A DNA stretch of 25,548 nucleotides. Origin: Porphyromonadaceae bacterium UBA4277. Lineage in GTDB: Bacteria > Bacteroidota > Bacteroidia > Bacteroidales > Muribaculaceae. The position numbers and the translations under genes are program-made. Every line of letters starts with the position of its first letter. Within the stretch, counting starts at the first letter, position 1. This document shows positions 7,187-14,451 of this stretch, piece by piece. The stretch spans positions 210 through 25,757 of the forward strand of contig DGVT01000031.1 of the NCBI GenBank assembly GCA_002395965.1, in the 5' to 3' direction. Below the pieces are notes generated by a model. It saw only the letters and a list, made by a program, of their open reading frames with translations, did not search any database and was not told where the DNA came from.

Positions 7187-9835
7187 ATGAAAGCTTCATA
7201 CACAGGTCTTACCGACGAACAAGTGCTTGCCAGTCGAGCCCGGCACGGCGAGAACGTGCTCACACCTCCACCGCGGCGCTCGTTGTGGTCGCAGTTCGTC
7301 GAGAAGTTCGACGACCCTCTGATAAAAATCCTGCTTGTGGCCCTGTTGCTCTCGTTGGGACTTTCGGCCTACGAATACTGGTGGCTGCAAGCCGGTGGCG
7401 AAGCACTGTTGGAGCCCGTGGGCATCTTCATTGCAGTGGTGCTGGCCACGCTGGTAGGCTTCCTTGTGGAGGTGAATGCCAACAAAAAGTTTGAGCTCTT
7501 GAATCGCAGCAGCGACGACCTGGCGGTGAAGGTGATGCGTGGCGGCCATGTGCGTCAGGTGCCGCGCCGCGAAGTGGTGGTTGACGACATCGTGCTTCTC
7601 GAGGCCGGTGAACGTGTCCCGGCCGACGGCATTCTTGTTGACAGCGTGACGATGAGCGTGGATGAAAGCTCGCTCACCGGCGAGCCGCTGGCATGGAAGA
7701 CGCATCGAGTGGATGAGGCTCGGGCGCAGCAATCGACCTACCCCGCCAACCAGCTCTTCCGTGGCTCGGTGGTGATGGAAGGACATGGCGTGATGCAGGT
7801 GAAGCGAGTGGGCGACAGCACCGAGTATGGACGTGTGGCTACGCAGGCTCAGATCGATAGCAACGTTACTACTCCGCTCATGGAGCAGCTCGACCGGCTG
7901 GGACGCCTCATAGCCCGGGCCAGCTACATGATTGCACTGCTCGTGGTGGTGGGACGCTTGTGCGTGTTCTACTTCGACAACACGCCCGCCGATGCTATCT
8001 CCACAATCCATTATTTTATTCAGACGGTGATGATCGCCGTTACGCTCATCGTGGTGAGTGTGCCCGAGGGCCTGCCCATGAGCATCACGCTGAGCCTGGC
8101 ACTGAGCATGCGCCGGATGTTGCGCACCAATAACCTTGTGCGGCGCATGCACGCCTGCGAGACTATGGGAGCCACCACGGTGATATGTACCGACAAGACC
8201 GGCACGCTCACGCAAAACCAGATGCAAGTGGTACAGGCGGCCTTTGGCCACGATGTGCCCGATGATGTAGTGGCCCTGAATATGGCCTGCAACTCTACTG
8301 CTCACCTTGATGTCACCGATGCCGCTCACGTGGCGGTGATAGGTAACCCCACCGAGGGCGCACTGCTGCTGTGGCTGCGTGGTCGTGGTGTGGATTATGC
8401 CGCCTTGCGCGACAGCACGGCGATAGAGGCGCAGATACCTTTCAGCACCGAGCGAAAGTTTATGGCTACGCTGGTGCGCACCGGCGACAACCGTCGCTTG
8501 CTGCTCATGAAAGGCGCTCCCGAGGTGGTGATGGGCGTTTGCGGAGTTGATGACGCAGATGTCTTGGCGCACTTGCGCGATTGCCAGAGTAAGGCCATGC
8601 GCACGCTGGCCTTTGCCGCGGCAGTAATAGCCGATGATGCCGATGCCGACCGCGTTATGAGCGATGTGGCGACGGCGGACGGCGGTCTGCAGTTTTCGGG
8701 CTATGTGGCCATTAGCGACCCTGTGCGTGCCGATGTGCCGGCAGCGATAGCCGACTGTGGCCGTGCCGGTGTGAAGGTGAAAATCGTTACCGGCGACAAT
8801 CCCGACACAGCCCGTGAAGTGGGCCGGCAGGTGGGCATCTGGACCGATGCCGACACCGATAGCCAATTAATAACAGGGGCCGATTTTGCCGCACTGAGCG
8901 ACGATGAGGCCATGGCGCGGGCCCGTGAAATTAAGGTGATGGCTCGTGCGCGACCGGCCGACAAAGCCCGGCTTGTGGAGCTCTTGCAGCGCAGCGGCGA
9001 GGTGGTGGCCGTCACCGGCGACGGCACCAACGATGCTCCGGCACTGAAAAAAGCTCAGGTGGGGCTCTCGATGGGCGATGGCACCCATGTGGCCCGTGAA
9101 GCAAGCGATATCACCATCCTCGACAATTCGTTTGCCAGCATCAACAAGGCCGTGCTGTGGGGACGCTCGCTGTATCGTAACATACAGCGGTTCATCCTGT
9201 TCCAGCTCACGGTCAATGTGTGTGCCTGCCTGGTGGTGGGCGTGTGCTCGTTCTTGTGCAAGCAGCCGCCACTGTCGGTGACGCAGATGCTGTGGGTAAA
9301 CTTGATTATGGACACATTGGCGGCGCTGGCATTAGCTTCGCTGCCGCCTAATAGCATAGTGATGCGTGAGCCGCCGCGCCGCAATGCCGACAGCATCATC
9401 ACACGCCCCATGATGGCTTTCATCGTGGGTGTGGGACTGCTTTTTGCCGCGCTGATGATTACTACGTTTGTCGTGATATTGCACAGCCATGTGGCAGGCG
9501 AGGGCGGAAGCATAGTGAGCCGCCACATCACCACAGCCGAGCTTACTGTGTTTTTCACCACGTTTGTGATGCTTCAGTTCTGGAACATGTTTAATGCCAA
9601 GTCGTTTGCCAGCGGGCACAGTGCCTTCCACAACATGAATGGCAGCAAGATGTTTTTCGCCGTGATGATTGTCATTATCGTCGGCCAGGTGCTTATAGTG
9701 CAGTGCTGCGGACCCATGTTCAACGTCGTGCCGCTCACGCTGGCTCAGTGGCTCAAGATTGCGGCCGGAACATCGATAGTGCTATGGGTGGGAGAAGCAT
9801 ATCATTTTATTGCACATAGAAAGAAAAAGATGTGA
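7187..9835 (+). CDS. PMCA-type (P2B) calcium-translocating P-type ATPase
   Basis: 882 aa inner-membrane pump predicted to export Ca2+ using ATP. The order is the standard P2 layout: cytoplasmic N-terminus, M1-M2, actuator domain with SLTGEP (about 165-170), M3-M4 with VPEGLPMSI, phosphorylation site DKTGTLTQNQM (D336), nucleotide-binding domain with KGAPE, P-domain with TGDNPDT and TGDGTNDAP (610-618), then M5-M10. M5 carries FQLTVNV (N677) and M6 carries NLIMDT (N705, D709), the residues expected for the single Ca2+ site of plasma-membrane-type pumps. There is no calmodulin-binding tail, as expected for bacteria. A strong promoter for the next gene overlaps the last codons. Ca2+ specificity is inferred from M4/M6 sequence. 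Confidence 0.92.
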   Translation: MKASYTGLTDEQVLASRARHGENVLTPPPRRSLWSQFVEKFDDPLIKILLVALLLSLGLSAYEYWWLQAGGEALLEPVGIFIAVVLATLVGFLVEVNANKKFELLNRSSDDLAVKVMRGGHVRQVPRREVVVDDIVLLEAGERVPADGILVDSVTMSVDESSLTGEPLAWKTHRVDEARAQQSTYPANQLFRGSVVMEGHGVMQVKRVGDSTEYGRVATQAQIDSNVTTPLMEQLDRLGRLIARASYMIALLVVVGRLCVFYFDNTPADAISTIHYFIQTVMIAVTLIVVSVPEGLPMSITLSLALSMRRMLRTNNLVRRMHACETMGATTVICTDKTGTLTQNQMQVVQAAFGHDVPDDVVALNMACNSTAHLDVTDAAHVAVIGNPTEGALLLWLRGRGVDYAALRDSTAIEAQIPFSTERKFMATLVRTGDNRRLLLMKGAPEVVMGVCGVDDADVLAHLRDCQSKAMRTLAFAAAVIADDADADRVMSDVATADGGLQFSGYVAISDPVRADVPAAIADCGRAGVKVKIVTGDNPDTAREVGRQVGIWTDADTDSQLITGADFAALSDDEAMARAREIKVMARARPADKARLVELLQRSGEVVAVTGDGTNDAPALKKAQVGLSMGDGTHVAREASDITILDNSFASINKAVLWGRSLYRNIQRFILFQLTVNVCACLVVGVCSFLCKQPPLSVTQMLWVNLIMDTLAALALASLPPNSIVMREPPRRNADSIITRPMMAFIVGVGLLFAALMITTFVVILHSHVAGEGGSIVSRHITTAELTVFFTTFVMLQFWNMFNAKSFASGHSAFHNMNGSKMFFAVMIVIIVGQVLIVQCCGPMFNVVPLTLAQWLKIAAGTSIVLWVGEAYHFIAHRKKKM

Positions 9836-9838
9836 AAA

Positions 9839-9870
9839 TTTGCATTTGTTAGTGTAAAAGTATAACTTTG
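9839..9870 (+). promoter_or_regulatory. Bacteroidetes promoter for the polysaccharide biosynthesis gene
   Basis: TTTG (9839-9842), 20 bp spacer, TAACTTTG (9863-9870): a near-ideal -33/-7 pair. The -33 box begins 3 bp after the ATPase stop codon. Expected transcript start is near 9876, giving a leader of roughly 57 nt before the ATG at 9934. Confidence 0.8.
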
Positions 9871-9933
9871 CAAGTCATAAATGTTGGGCCGGTTGGGCTT
9901 GGCAAAAGATATGTATTTGGTGATTAAGAGGTT

Positions 9934-11949
9934 ATGATAGACGACATATTTAATAGACTTTTTGACTTGCGGCTTGTCAGGCAGTTTAAGATAAACACCA
10001 CACCCCGCTGGATTATCTTGCTGATAGATGTGCTGATTGTGGCTTTGAGCTGCGGACTGGTTGTGATGGCCGACATGTATGCTCACAGCGCAATGTTAGG
10101 TGCGGCCAGCCTCTTGGGCAACTTTGCACTGGTTGTAGCAGTCTATTTTATAGTGTCGTATGTTACAAAGAGCTACACCTGCGTCATTCGCCTTTCGGTG
10201 ATCGAGGATCTGTATCGCGTGTTTATTGTCGTTATTGTTTCGACCATAATATTGCTTGCCTTCGATGGCGCCTGGCATGTGCTGCTGGGACACACCCCGA
10301 TGCGCGTGTGGAACATAATGATTATCGGGGCGTTATCCTTCTCGCTGATGACCATTGAGCGCCTGCTCATAAAGTACTTCTATATGCGGCTGACCAATGT
10401 GGCGAGCACACGTCGGCGTGTGCTTGTGTTGGGCACATCGCTCGACTCGCTCATCCTGGCCAATGCGCTGAAAAACGAAATTGATGGCCGCTACGACCCT
10501 GTGGGGCTGCTAAGCATCAAGACCGGCAAAGAGAATGAGAACATCAACGGGTTTAAGGTCTATCGCTTCGACCCCGACACGATAGGCAACATATTTGTAG
10601 AGCACGCTATCTATGCCCTGATTTTTGACTCGGCCAACAGCGACATTATGCGCGACGGCTTTGCCGACCATTTCATTCGCAATAACATCACTCTGCTGGC
10701 TATCAATAAGGTGCAGGAGTTTAATGGGGGTGAGAAAGGCCACGACGAGAACTCCCCGTCGAACATCTCCACCTATGTCAAGGAGGTGCAGATCGAGGAC
10801 CTGCTGGGCCGCGACCCCATCGTGCTTAATAACACGCTGGTGCGCAATACCGTGCGCGGTGGATGTGTTCTCATCACCGGTGCGTGTGGCTCGATAGGCA
10901 GTGAGATAGTGCGGCAAGTGGCAGCCTATCATGCCAGCAAGATAGTGCTCATCGATCAGGCCGAGACGCCCATGCACGACTTGCAGCTCGAGCTGTCAAA
11001 GTCATACCCCGATGCCGACGTAGAACTCTTTATAGGCGATGTGCAGAATGTGCATCGCATGGAAGAGGCTTTTGCAAAGTTCCACCCGAAGTTTGTGTTC
11101 CATGCCGCGGCCTACAAGCATGTGCCCATGATGGAGATTAATCCTACCGAGGCCATACTGACCAATGTGATGGGAACCAAAAACATTGCCGATTTAGCAT
11201 TGAAATATGGCGTGTATAAGTTTGTGATGATTTCTACCGACAAGGCTGTTAACCCCACCAATGTGATGGGCTGCACCAAGCGCCTGGCCGAGATTTACTG
11301 CCAGTCGCTGTTTTTCGATGCCAGCCGGCGCGGAATGAGCACACAGTTCATCACTACCCGGTTCGGTAATGTGCTCGGCAGCAACGGCTCGGTGATACCG
11401 CTGTTCCGCAAGCAGATAGAAGCCGGTGGCCCGGTGACGGTGACACATAAGGACATCATACGCTACTTCATGACCATACCCGAGGCCTGCTCGCTGGTGC
11501 TCGAAGCCGGCTGCATGGGCAACGGAGGAGAAATCTACATCTTCGACATGGGTCAGCCGGTAAAAATCTACGACCTTGCCGTGCGCATGATTTCGCTGGC
11601 CGGTCTCAAGCCCAACGTTGACATAAAAATCGAGGAAGTGGGTCTGCGCCCCGGTGAGAAGCTATATGAGGAGTTGCTCAACGACAAGGAAAAAACCACA
11701 GCCACAGTCAATAAGAAAATCATGATTGCCAAGGTGCGCACCTATGATTATCGTGATGTGTGCGACCACATTGAGCAGATTATTGATTATGCCGATGCCG
11801 GCGATGTGCACTCGATGATTTATGCTATGAAGAAATTTGTGCCCGAATACAAGAGCAATCATTCGCAATTTGAGGCCATAGATCGCGAGCTGGAAAGCGA
11901 GGCTCCCACACCTCAAACGGTTGAGCCCTCAACTGAACGGTTTTATTAG
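9934..11949 (+). CDS. Membrane-bound nucleotide-sugar 4,6-dehydratase/epimerase (WbpM/CapD/FlaA1 family)
   Basis: 671 aa. Four N-terminal transmembrane helices lie between residues 25 and 150 (for example WIILLIDVLIVALSCGLVVM and VFIVVIVSTIILLAF). A CoA-binding-like Rossmann region follows, then the SDR catalytic domain with the NAD(P) motif TGACGSIGSE (315-324), the AAAYKHVPMME signature and STDKAVNPTNVMGCTKR, where Met replaces the usual catalytic Tyr, as is usual in the long WbpM type. Members convert UDP-GlcNAc to a 4-keto-6-deoxy sugar for capsule, O-antigen or protein glycan synthesis; the exact product cannot be read from sequence. No glycosyltransferase cluster is attached. The stop codon is followed within 10 bp by a long 9-bp-period array. 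Confidence 0.9.
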   Translation: MIDDIFNRLFDLRLVRQFKINTTPRWIILLIDVLIVALSCGLVVMADMYAHSAMLGAASLLGNFALVVAVYFIVSYVTKSYTCVIRLSVIEDLYRVFIVVIVSTIILLAFDGAWHVLLGHTPMRVWNIMIIGALSFSLMTIERLLIKYFYMRLTNVASTRRRVLVLGTSLDSLILANALKNEIDGRYDPVGLLSIKTGKENENINGFKVYRFDPDTIGNIFVEHAIYALIFDSANSDIMRDGFADHFIRNNITLLAINKVQEFNGGEKGHDENSPSNISTYVKEVQIEDLLGRDPIVLNNTLVRNTVRGGCVLITGACGSIGSEIVRQVAAYHASKIVLIDQAETPMHDLQLELSKSYPDADVELFIGDVQNVHRMEEAFAKFHPKFVFHAAAYKHVPMMEINPTEAILTNVMGTKNIADLALKYGVYKFVMISTDKAVNPTNVMGCTKRLAEIYCQSLFFDASRRGMSTQFITTRFGNVLGSNGSVIPLFRKQIEAGGPVTVTHKDIIRYFMTIPEACSLVLEAGCMGNGGEIYIFDMGQPVKIYDLAVRMISLAGLKPNVDIKIEEVGLRPGEKLYEELLNDKEKTTATVNKKIMIAKVRTYDYRDVCDHIEQIIDYADAGDVHSMIYAMKKFVPEYKSNHSQFEAIDRELESEAPTPQTVEPSTERFY

Positions 11950-11956
11950 AATCCAA

Positions 11957-12172
11957 TCGGCTTCTCAGACTCTTCAGACTCTTCGGGCTCTTTTGGCTCT
12001 TCGCACTTTTCGGACTTTTCGGACTTTTCAGACTTCTCGGGCTCTTTTGGCTCTTTGCACTTTTCGGGTAAAGCTCGAAATGTCAGAAATGTCAGAAATG
12101 TCAGAATAGTCTGAATCGTATGAATCGTCGGGAAAGTTGAAATCGTCGGGAAAGTCATGGCGTTCATGGCGG
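11957..12172. repeat. 24-unit degenerate tandem array, 9-bp period (locus A)
   Basis: This fills most of the 389-bp gap between 11949 and 12339. Cut every 9 bases from 11957, the units line up without any indel: CAGACTCTT, CAGACTCTT, CGGGCTCTT, TTGGCTCTT, CGCACTTTT, CGGACTTTT and so on. From about 12074 they change to TCAGAAATG (three near copies), TCTGAATCG and TCGGGAAAG (twice). Each unit holds a small TC(N)GA-like dyad. The array is open in some frames but has no coding character or start context. Confidence 0.85.
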
Positions 12173-12226
12173 CGGGGTGTCAGGAGTGGTTAGGTTTTCG
12201 CCTCAATTATAACTTTTTGCGTTGAG

Positions 12227-12260
12227 ATTGTTCTCATGTCCAACTTTTTTTGTAATTTTG
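12227..12260 (+). promoter_or_regulatory. Bacteroidetes promoter for the PCMD lipoprotein gene
   Basis: TAATTTTG (12253-12260) matches the -7 element; ATTG (12227-12230) lies 22 bp upstream as a weaker -33 element. Transcription from here begins after the GTG/ATG-like starts further upstream, which supports choosing the ATG at 12339 as the translation start. Confidence 0.6.
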
Positions 12261-12338
12261 CAACTTAATACGGAAAAGTGGCCGTTGCAGCACCTTATGG
12301 TGGTGCGCCTGGCTGCGTGTAAGTTAGGTTTGAAAAGG

Positions 12339-13496
12339 ATGAAATTTAATTTTTTTGCGATGGTAATGTCTCTGGTTGTGATGACCACGACATCAACATC
12401 GTGCATACAGGAGGAACCGCTAAATGCCGAGTGTGACATTGAAGCAATCACAGTTTCGGTTCCCGATCCTGACCGGTTTTTCTTTAATGCTACCGAGGCT
12501 GAAAAGACAGTGCTATCTACCGATAGCATAGTAGTGTTCAATGTGCGCCGTAATGCCGACATTACGGCTCTCTCACTCACGTTGACCCTCACCGAGGGCG
12601 CGACGGTGGTTCCGGCCAGCGGCAGTGTACAGGACTTCTCTCACGGGCCTGTGCTCTACACTGTTACTTCGCAAGACGGACATTGGCAGCGCCGTTATCA
12701 CATCTCGTTTGTGCCGACCGCCATCACGGTGAGTGACACGCTCAAGATAGATTTTGAAAACTATGATCTTGAACCGAAGAATAAGTCTTATTATGTGTGG
12801 TTCCAACCTCAGGCCGACGGCACGCTGACTGCCGACTGGGCATCGGGCAATGGCGGTTATAAGCTCTCAAAATCGTCGGCTGAACCCGATGATTACCCCA
12901 CAGTGCCGGCAGTTGACGGAATGGACGGCTCGGCCCTCCACTTGATAACGCGTGACACCGGCTCGCTGGGTTCGCGCATCGGCAAGCCCATTGCTGCCGG
13001 AAACTTCTTCCTCGGTGAGTTTGACCTCACAGTTGCCCTGCGCACACCGCTCAAGGCCACCCGTTTCGGCAAGCCGTTTAATCGCCGCCCGGTGAAATAT
13101 ACAGGCTATTACAAGTATGCCCCCGGGCCGACGTTCATCGACAAGAACAAGAAGCCGGTGCCGGGCCGCACCGATTGTGGCTCGATTTATGCCGTGTTCT
13201 ATCGCAACCATGATGCCGACGGACAGCCTGTGATGCTCTTTGGCGACGATGTGCAGACCAATCCTCACATCGTGGCTATAGCCAAGGTGGGTGACATTCA
13301 TCCCACGACCGAGTGGACGCCGTTTGAGGTAGATTTCAACTATCTTGCTGAAGTCGATGAGACACTGCTCAATGAGTATGGCTATAACCTCACAGTGGTG
13401 TTCTCGTCGAGCGTGGATGGCGATGTGTTTGAGGGTGCCATTGGCAGCGAAATGTATGTTGACAAGGTGCGGGTGATCTGCACTCATGAGGAATGA
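12339..13496 (+). CDS. PCMD-domain surface lipoprotein
   Basis: 385 aa from the ATG at 12339; the frame is open from 12222, but that upstream part precedes the likely transcript start and would bury the signal sequence. MKFNFFAMVMSLVVMTTTSTSC is a lipoprotein signal with Cys22. Residues 23-130 look like an Ig-type or DUF-type beta domain (ADITALSLTLTLTEGATVVP). Residues about 137-385 match the putative carbohydrate metabolism (PCMD) domain: IDFENYDL, the YTGYYKYAPGP turn, DCGSIYAVFY, NPHIVAIAKVGD, VVFSSSVDGDVFEGAIGSEMYVDKV. The PCMD fold is CBM-like, so surface glycan binding is plausible but unproven. It is followed 30 bp later by an outer-membrane barrel gene, probably in one transcript. 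Confidence 0.82.
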   Translation: MKFNFFAMVMSLVVMTTTSTSCIQEEPLNAECDIEAITVSVPDPDRFFFNATEAEKTVLSTDSIVVFNVRRNADITALSLTLTLTEGATVVPASGSVQDFSHGPVLYTVTSQDGHWQRRYHISFVPTAITVSDTLKIDFENYDLEPKNKSYYVWFQPQADGTLTADWASGNGGYKLSKSSAEPDDYPTVPAVDGMDGSALHLITRDTGSLGSRIGKPIAAGNFFLGEFDLTVALRTPLKATRFGKPFNRRPVKYTGYYKYAPGPTFIDKNKKPVPGRTDCGSIYAVFYRNHDADGQPVMLFGDDVQTNPHIVAIAKVGDIHPTTEWTPFEVDFNYLAEVDETLLNEYGYNLTVVFSSSVDGDVFEGAIGSEMYVDKVRVICTHEE

Positions 13497-13526
13497 TAAC
13501 ACTAAGGGTTATACACAAGTAGCACT

Positions 13527-14276
13527 ATGAAACGTAACATCATATTTTCATTAATAGTATTTTGTTTCTCACTCATGGGAGTGGCGCAAGCATTCAGCGA
13601 CCATGCCATGCTTTATCTGCGTGTGGGCTATAACGTAGGCGGCACAGCCCCCATGGGCTTGCCGGCTTCGATACGACGTCTTAACAGCTACACACCGCTG
13701 CTGACTCCTGCAGCAGGCGTCGATGTGCTTATACCCAACAACGACTGGCGCGGCTTCCTCACCGGCATTCGCATTGAACGCAAGGCCATGGAGGAGGATG
13801 CCACAGTGAAAAACTATCACATGGAGATCACGCAGGGTGGCCAGACGCTTGCCGGAATGTTTACCGGCGATGTCACCACTCGCACATCGCAATGGGTGGT
13901 CACTGTGCCCTTGCAGGCTGTGTGGCGCGTTAATCGTGTCAAGTTAAAAGTCGGTCCCTATGCTTCGTGGGTCTTTGCCAAAGATTTCAGTGGTTGGGCA
14001 CACAACGGCTATCTGCGTGTGGATGACCCTACAGGGGCAAAGGTAGAGCTTGGTGAGGCCGATGACGAGCGAGGAAACTACGACTTTGATGAGCATGTGC
14101 GCAACTGGCAGGTGGGACTGGCGCTGGGCGCCGACTGGCACCTGACAAGGCGCATCGGCGTGTATGCCGACCTCAACTGGGGCATCACGCGGGTGATGAA
14201 AAGCGACTTCCACACCATCGAGCAGTCGCTATATCCCATCTATGGACAGGTGGGAGTGACCTATAGGATTAAGTAG
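13527..14276 (+). CDS. Outer-membrane beta-barrel protein (PorT/OMP_b-brl type)
   Basis: 249 aa. Signal peptide MKRNIIFSLIVFCFSLMGVAQA. The rest alternates polar and hydrophobic residues in strand-length stretches (LYLRVGYNVGG, VVTVPLQAVWRVNRVKLKVGPYASW, WQVGLALGADWHLTRRIGVYADLNWGI, YPIYGQVGVTYRIK), the pattern of a small 8-10-strand outer-membrane barrel with the last strand ending near the C-terminus. A pair made of a PCMD lipoprotein and a barrel suggests a surface complex. The last codons and TAG stop lie inside a 7-bp repeat array (14266-14314), so the final two residues are encoded by the repeat. Confidence 0.78.
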   Translation: MKRNIIFSLIVFCFSLMGVAQAFSDHAMLYLRVGYNVGGTAPMGLPASIRRLNSYTPLLTPAAGVDVLIPNNDWRGFLTGIRIERKAMEEDATVKNYHMEITQGGQTLAGMFTGDVTTRTSQWVVTVPLQAVWRVNRVKLKVGPYASWVFAKDFSGWAHNGYLRVDDPTGAKVELGEADDERGNYDFDEHVRNWQVGLALGADWHLTRRIGVYADLNWGITRVMKSDFHTIEQSLYPIYGQVGVTYRIK

Positions 14277-14314
14277 AAAGGGTTAAGTAATAAGGATAAA
14301 GGGTTAAGGGTTTG
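14266..14314. repeat. 7-bp tandem array (RGGGTTAA-like), overlapping the barrel gene's stop
   Basis: Seven units in phase: GGATTAA, GTAGAAA, GGGTTAA, GTAATAA, GGATAAA, GGGTTAA, GGGTTTG. It starts inside the last codons of the 13527 gene and contains its TAG. A related (RGGGTAA)n array straddles the hflX stop (25157-25184). Both are followed directly by a 9-bp array. Confidence 0.8.
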
Positions 14315-14404
14315 GTTTCGCTACCTCTGAGACCTCCGATATCTTCGGTAACCTTAAGCCTACCGACAACTCTGAGACCTTCGAGCCTTCCGGGAATCCC
14401 GAGA
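14315..14404. repeat. 10-unit degenerate tandem array, 9-bp period (locus B)
   Basis: Units from 14315 include CCTCTGAGA, CCTCCGATA, TCTTCGGTA, ACCTTAAGC, CTACCGACA, ACTCTGAGA, CCTTCGAGC, CTTCCGGGA and ATCCCGAGA. The consensus is roughly CCTCCGAGA, close to that of locus D (ACTCCGAGA). It fills the gap between the barrel gene and the dockerin-protein gene. Confidence 0.85.
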
Positions 14405-14451
14405 GCCATTATGAAACTGTGAATATTAAAATATTAATAACAAAAAGAGCT

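Noticed and set aside
7196..8866. 556-codon open frame antisense to the Ca2+ ATPase gene
   Set aside because: It mirrors the ATPase codons, is rich in His, Arg and Gly, and shows no family motif. Long antisense frames are expected in GC-rich genes.
11921..12167. Short open frames on both strands over the 9-bp array
   Set aside because: Because 9 is a multiple of 3, the array gives repeating peptides (for example EKSEKSEK-like) in open frames without coding meaning.
11957..12172. CRISPR array
   Set aside because: Units are 9 bp with no spacers and no cas genes are present.
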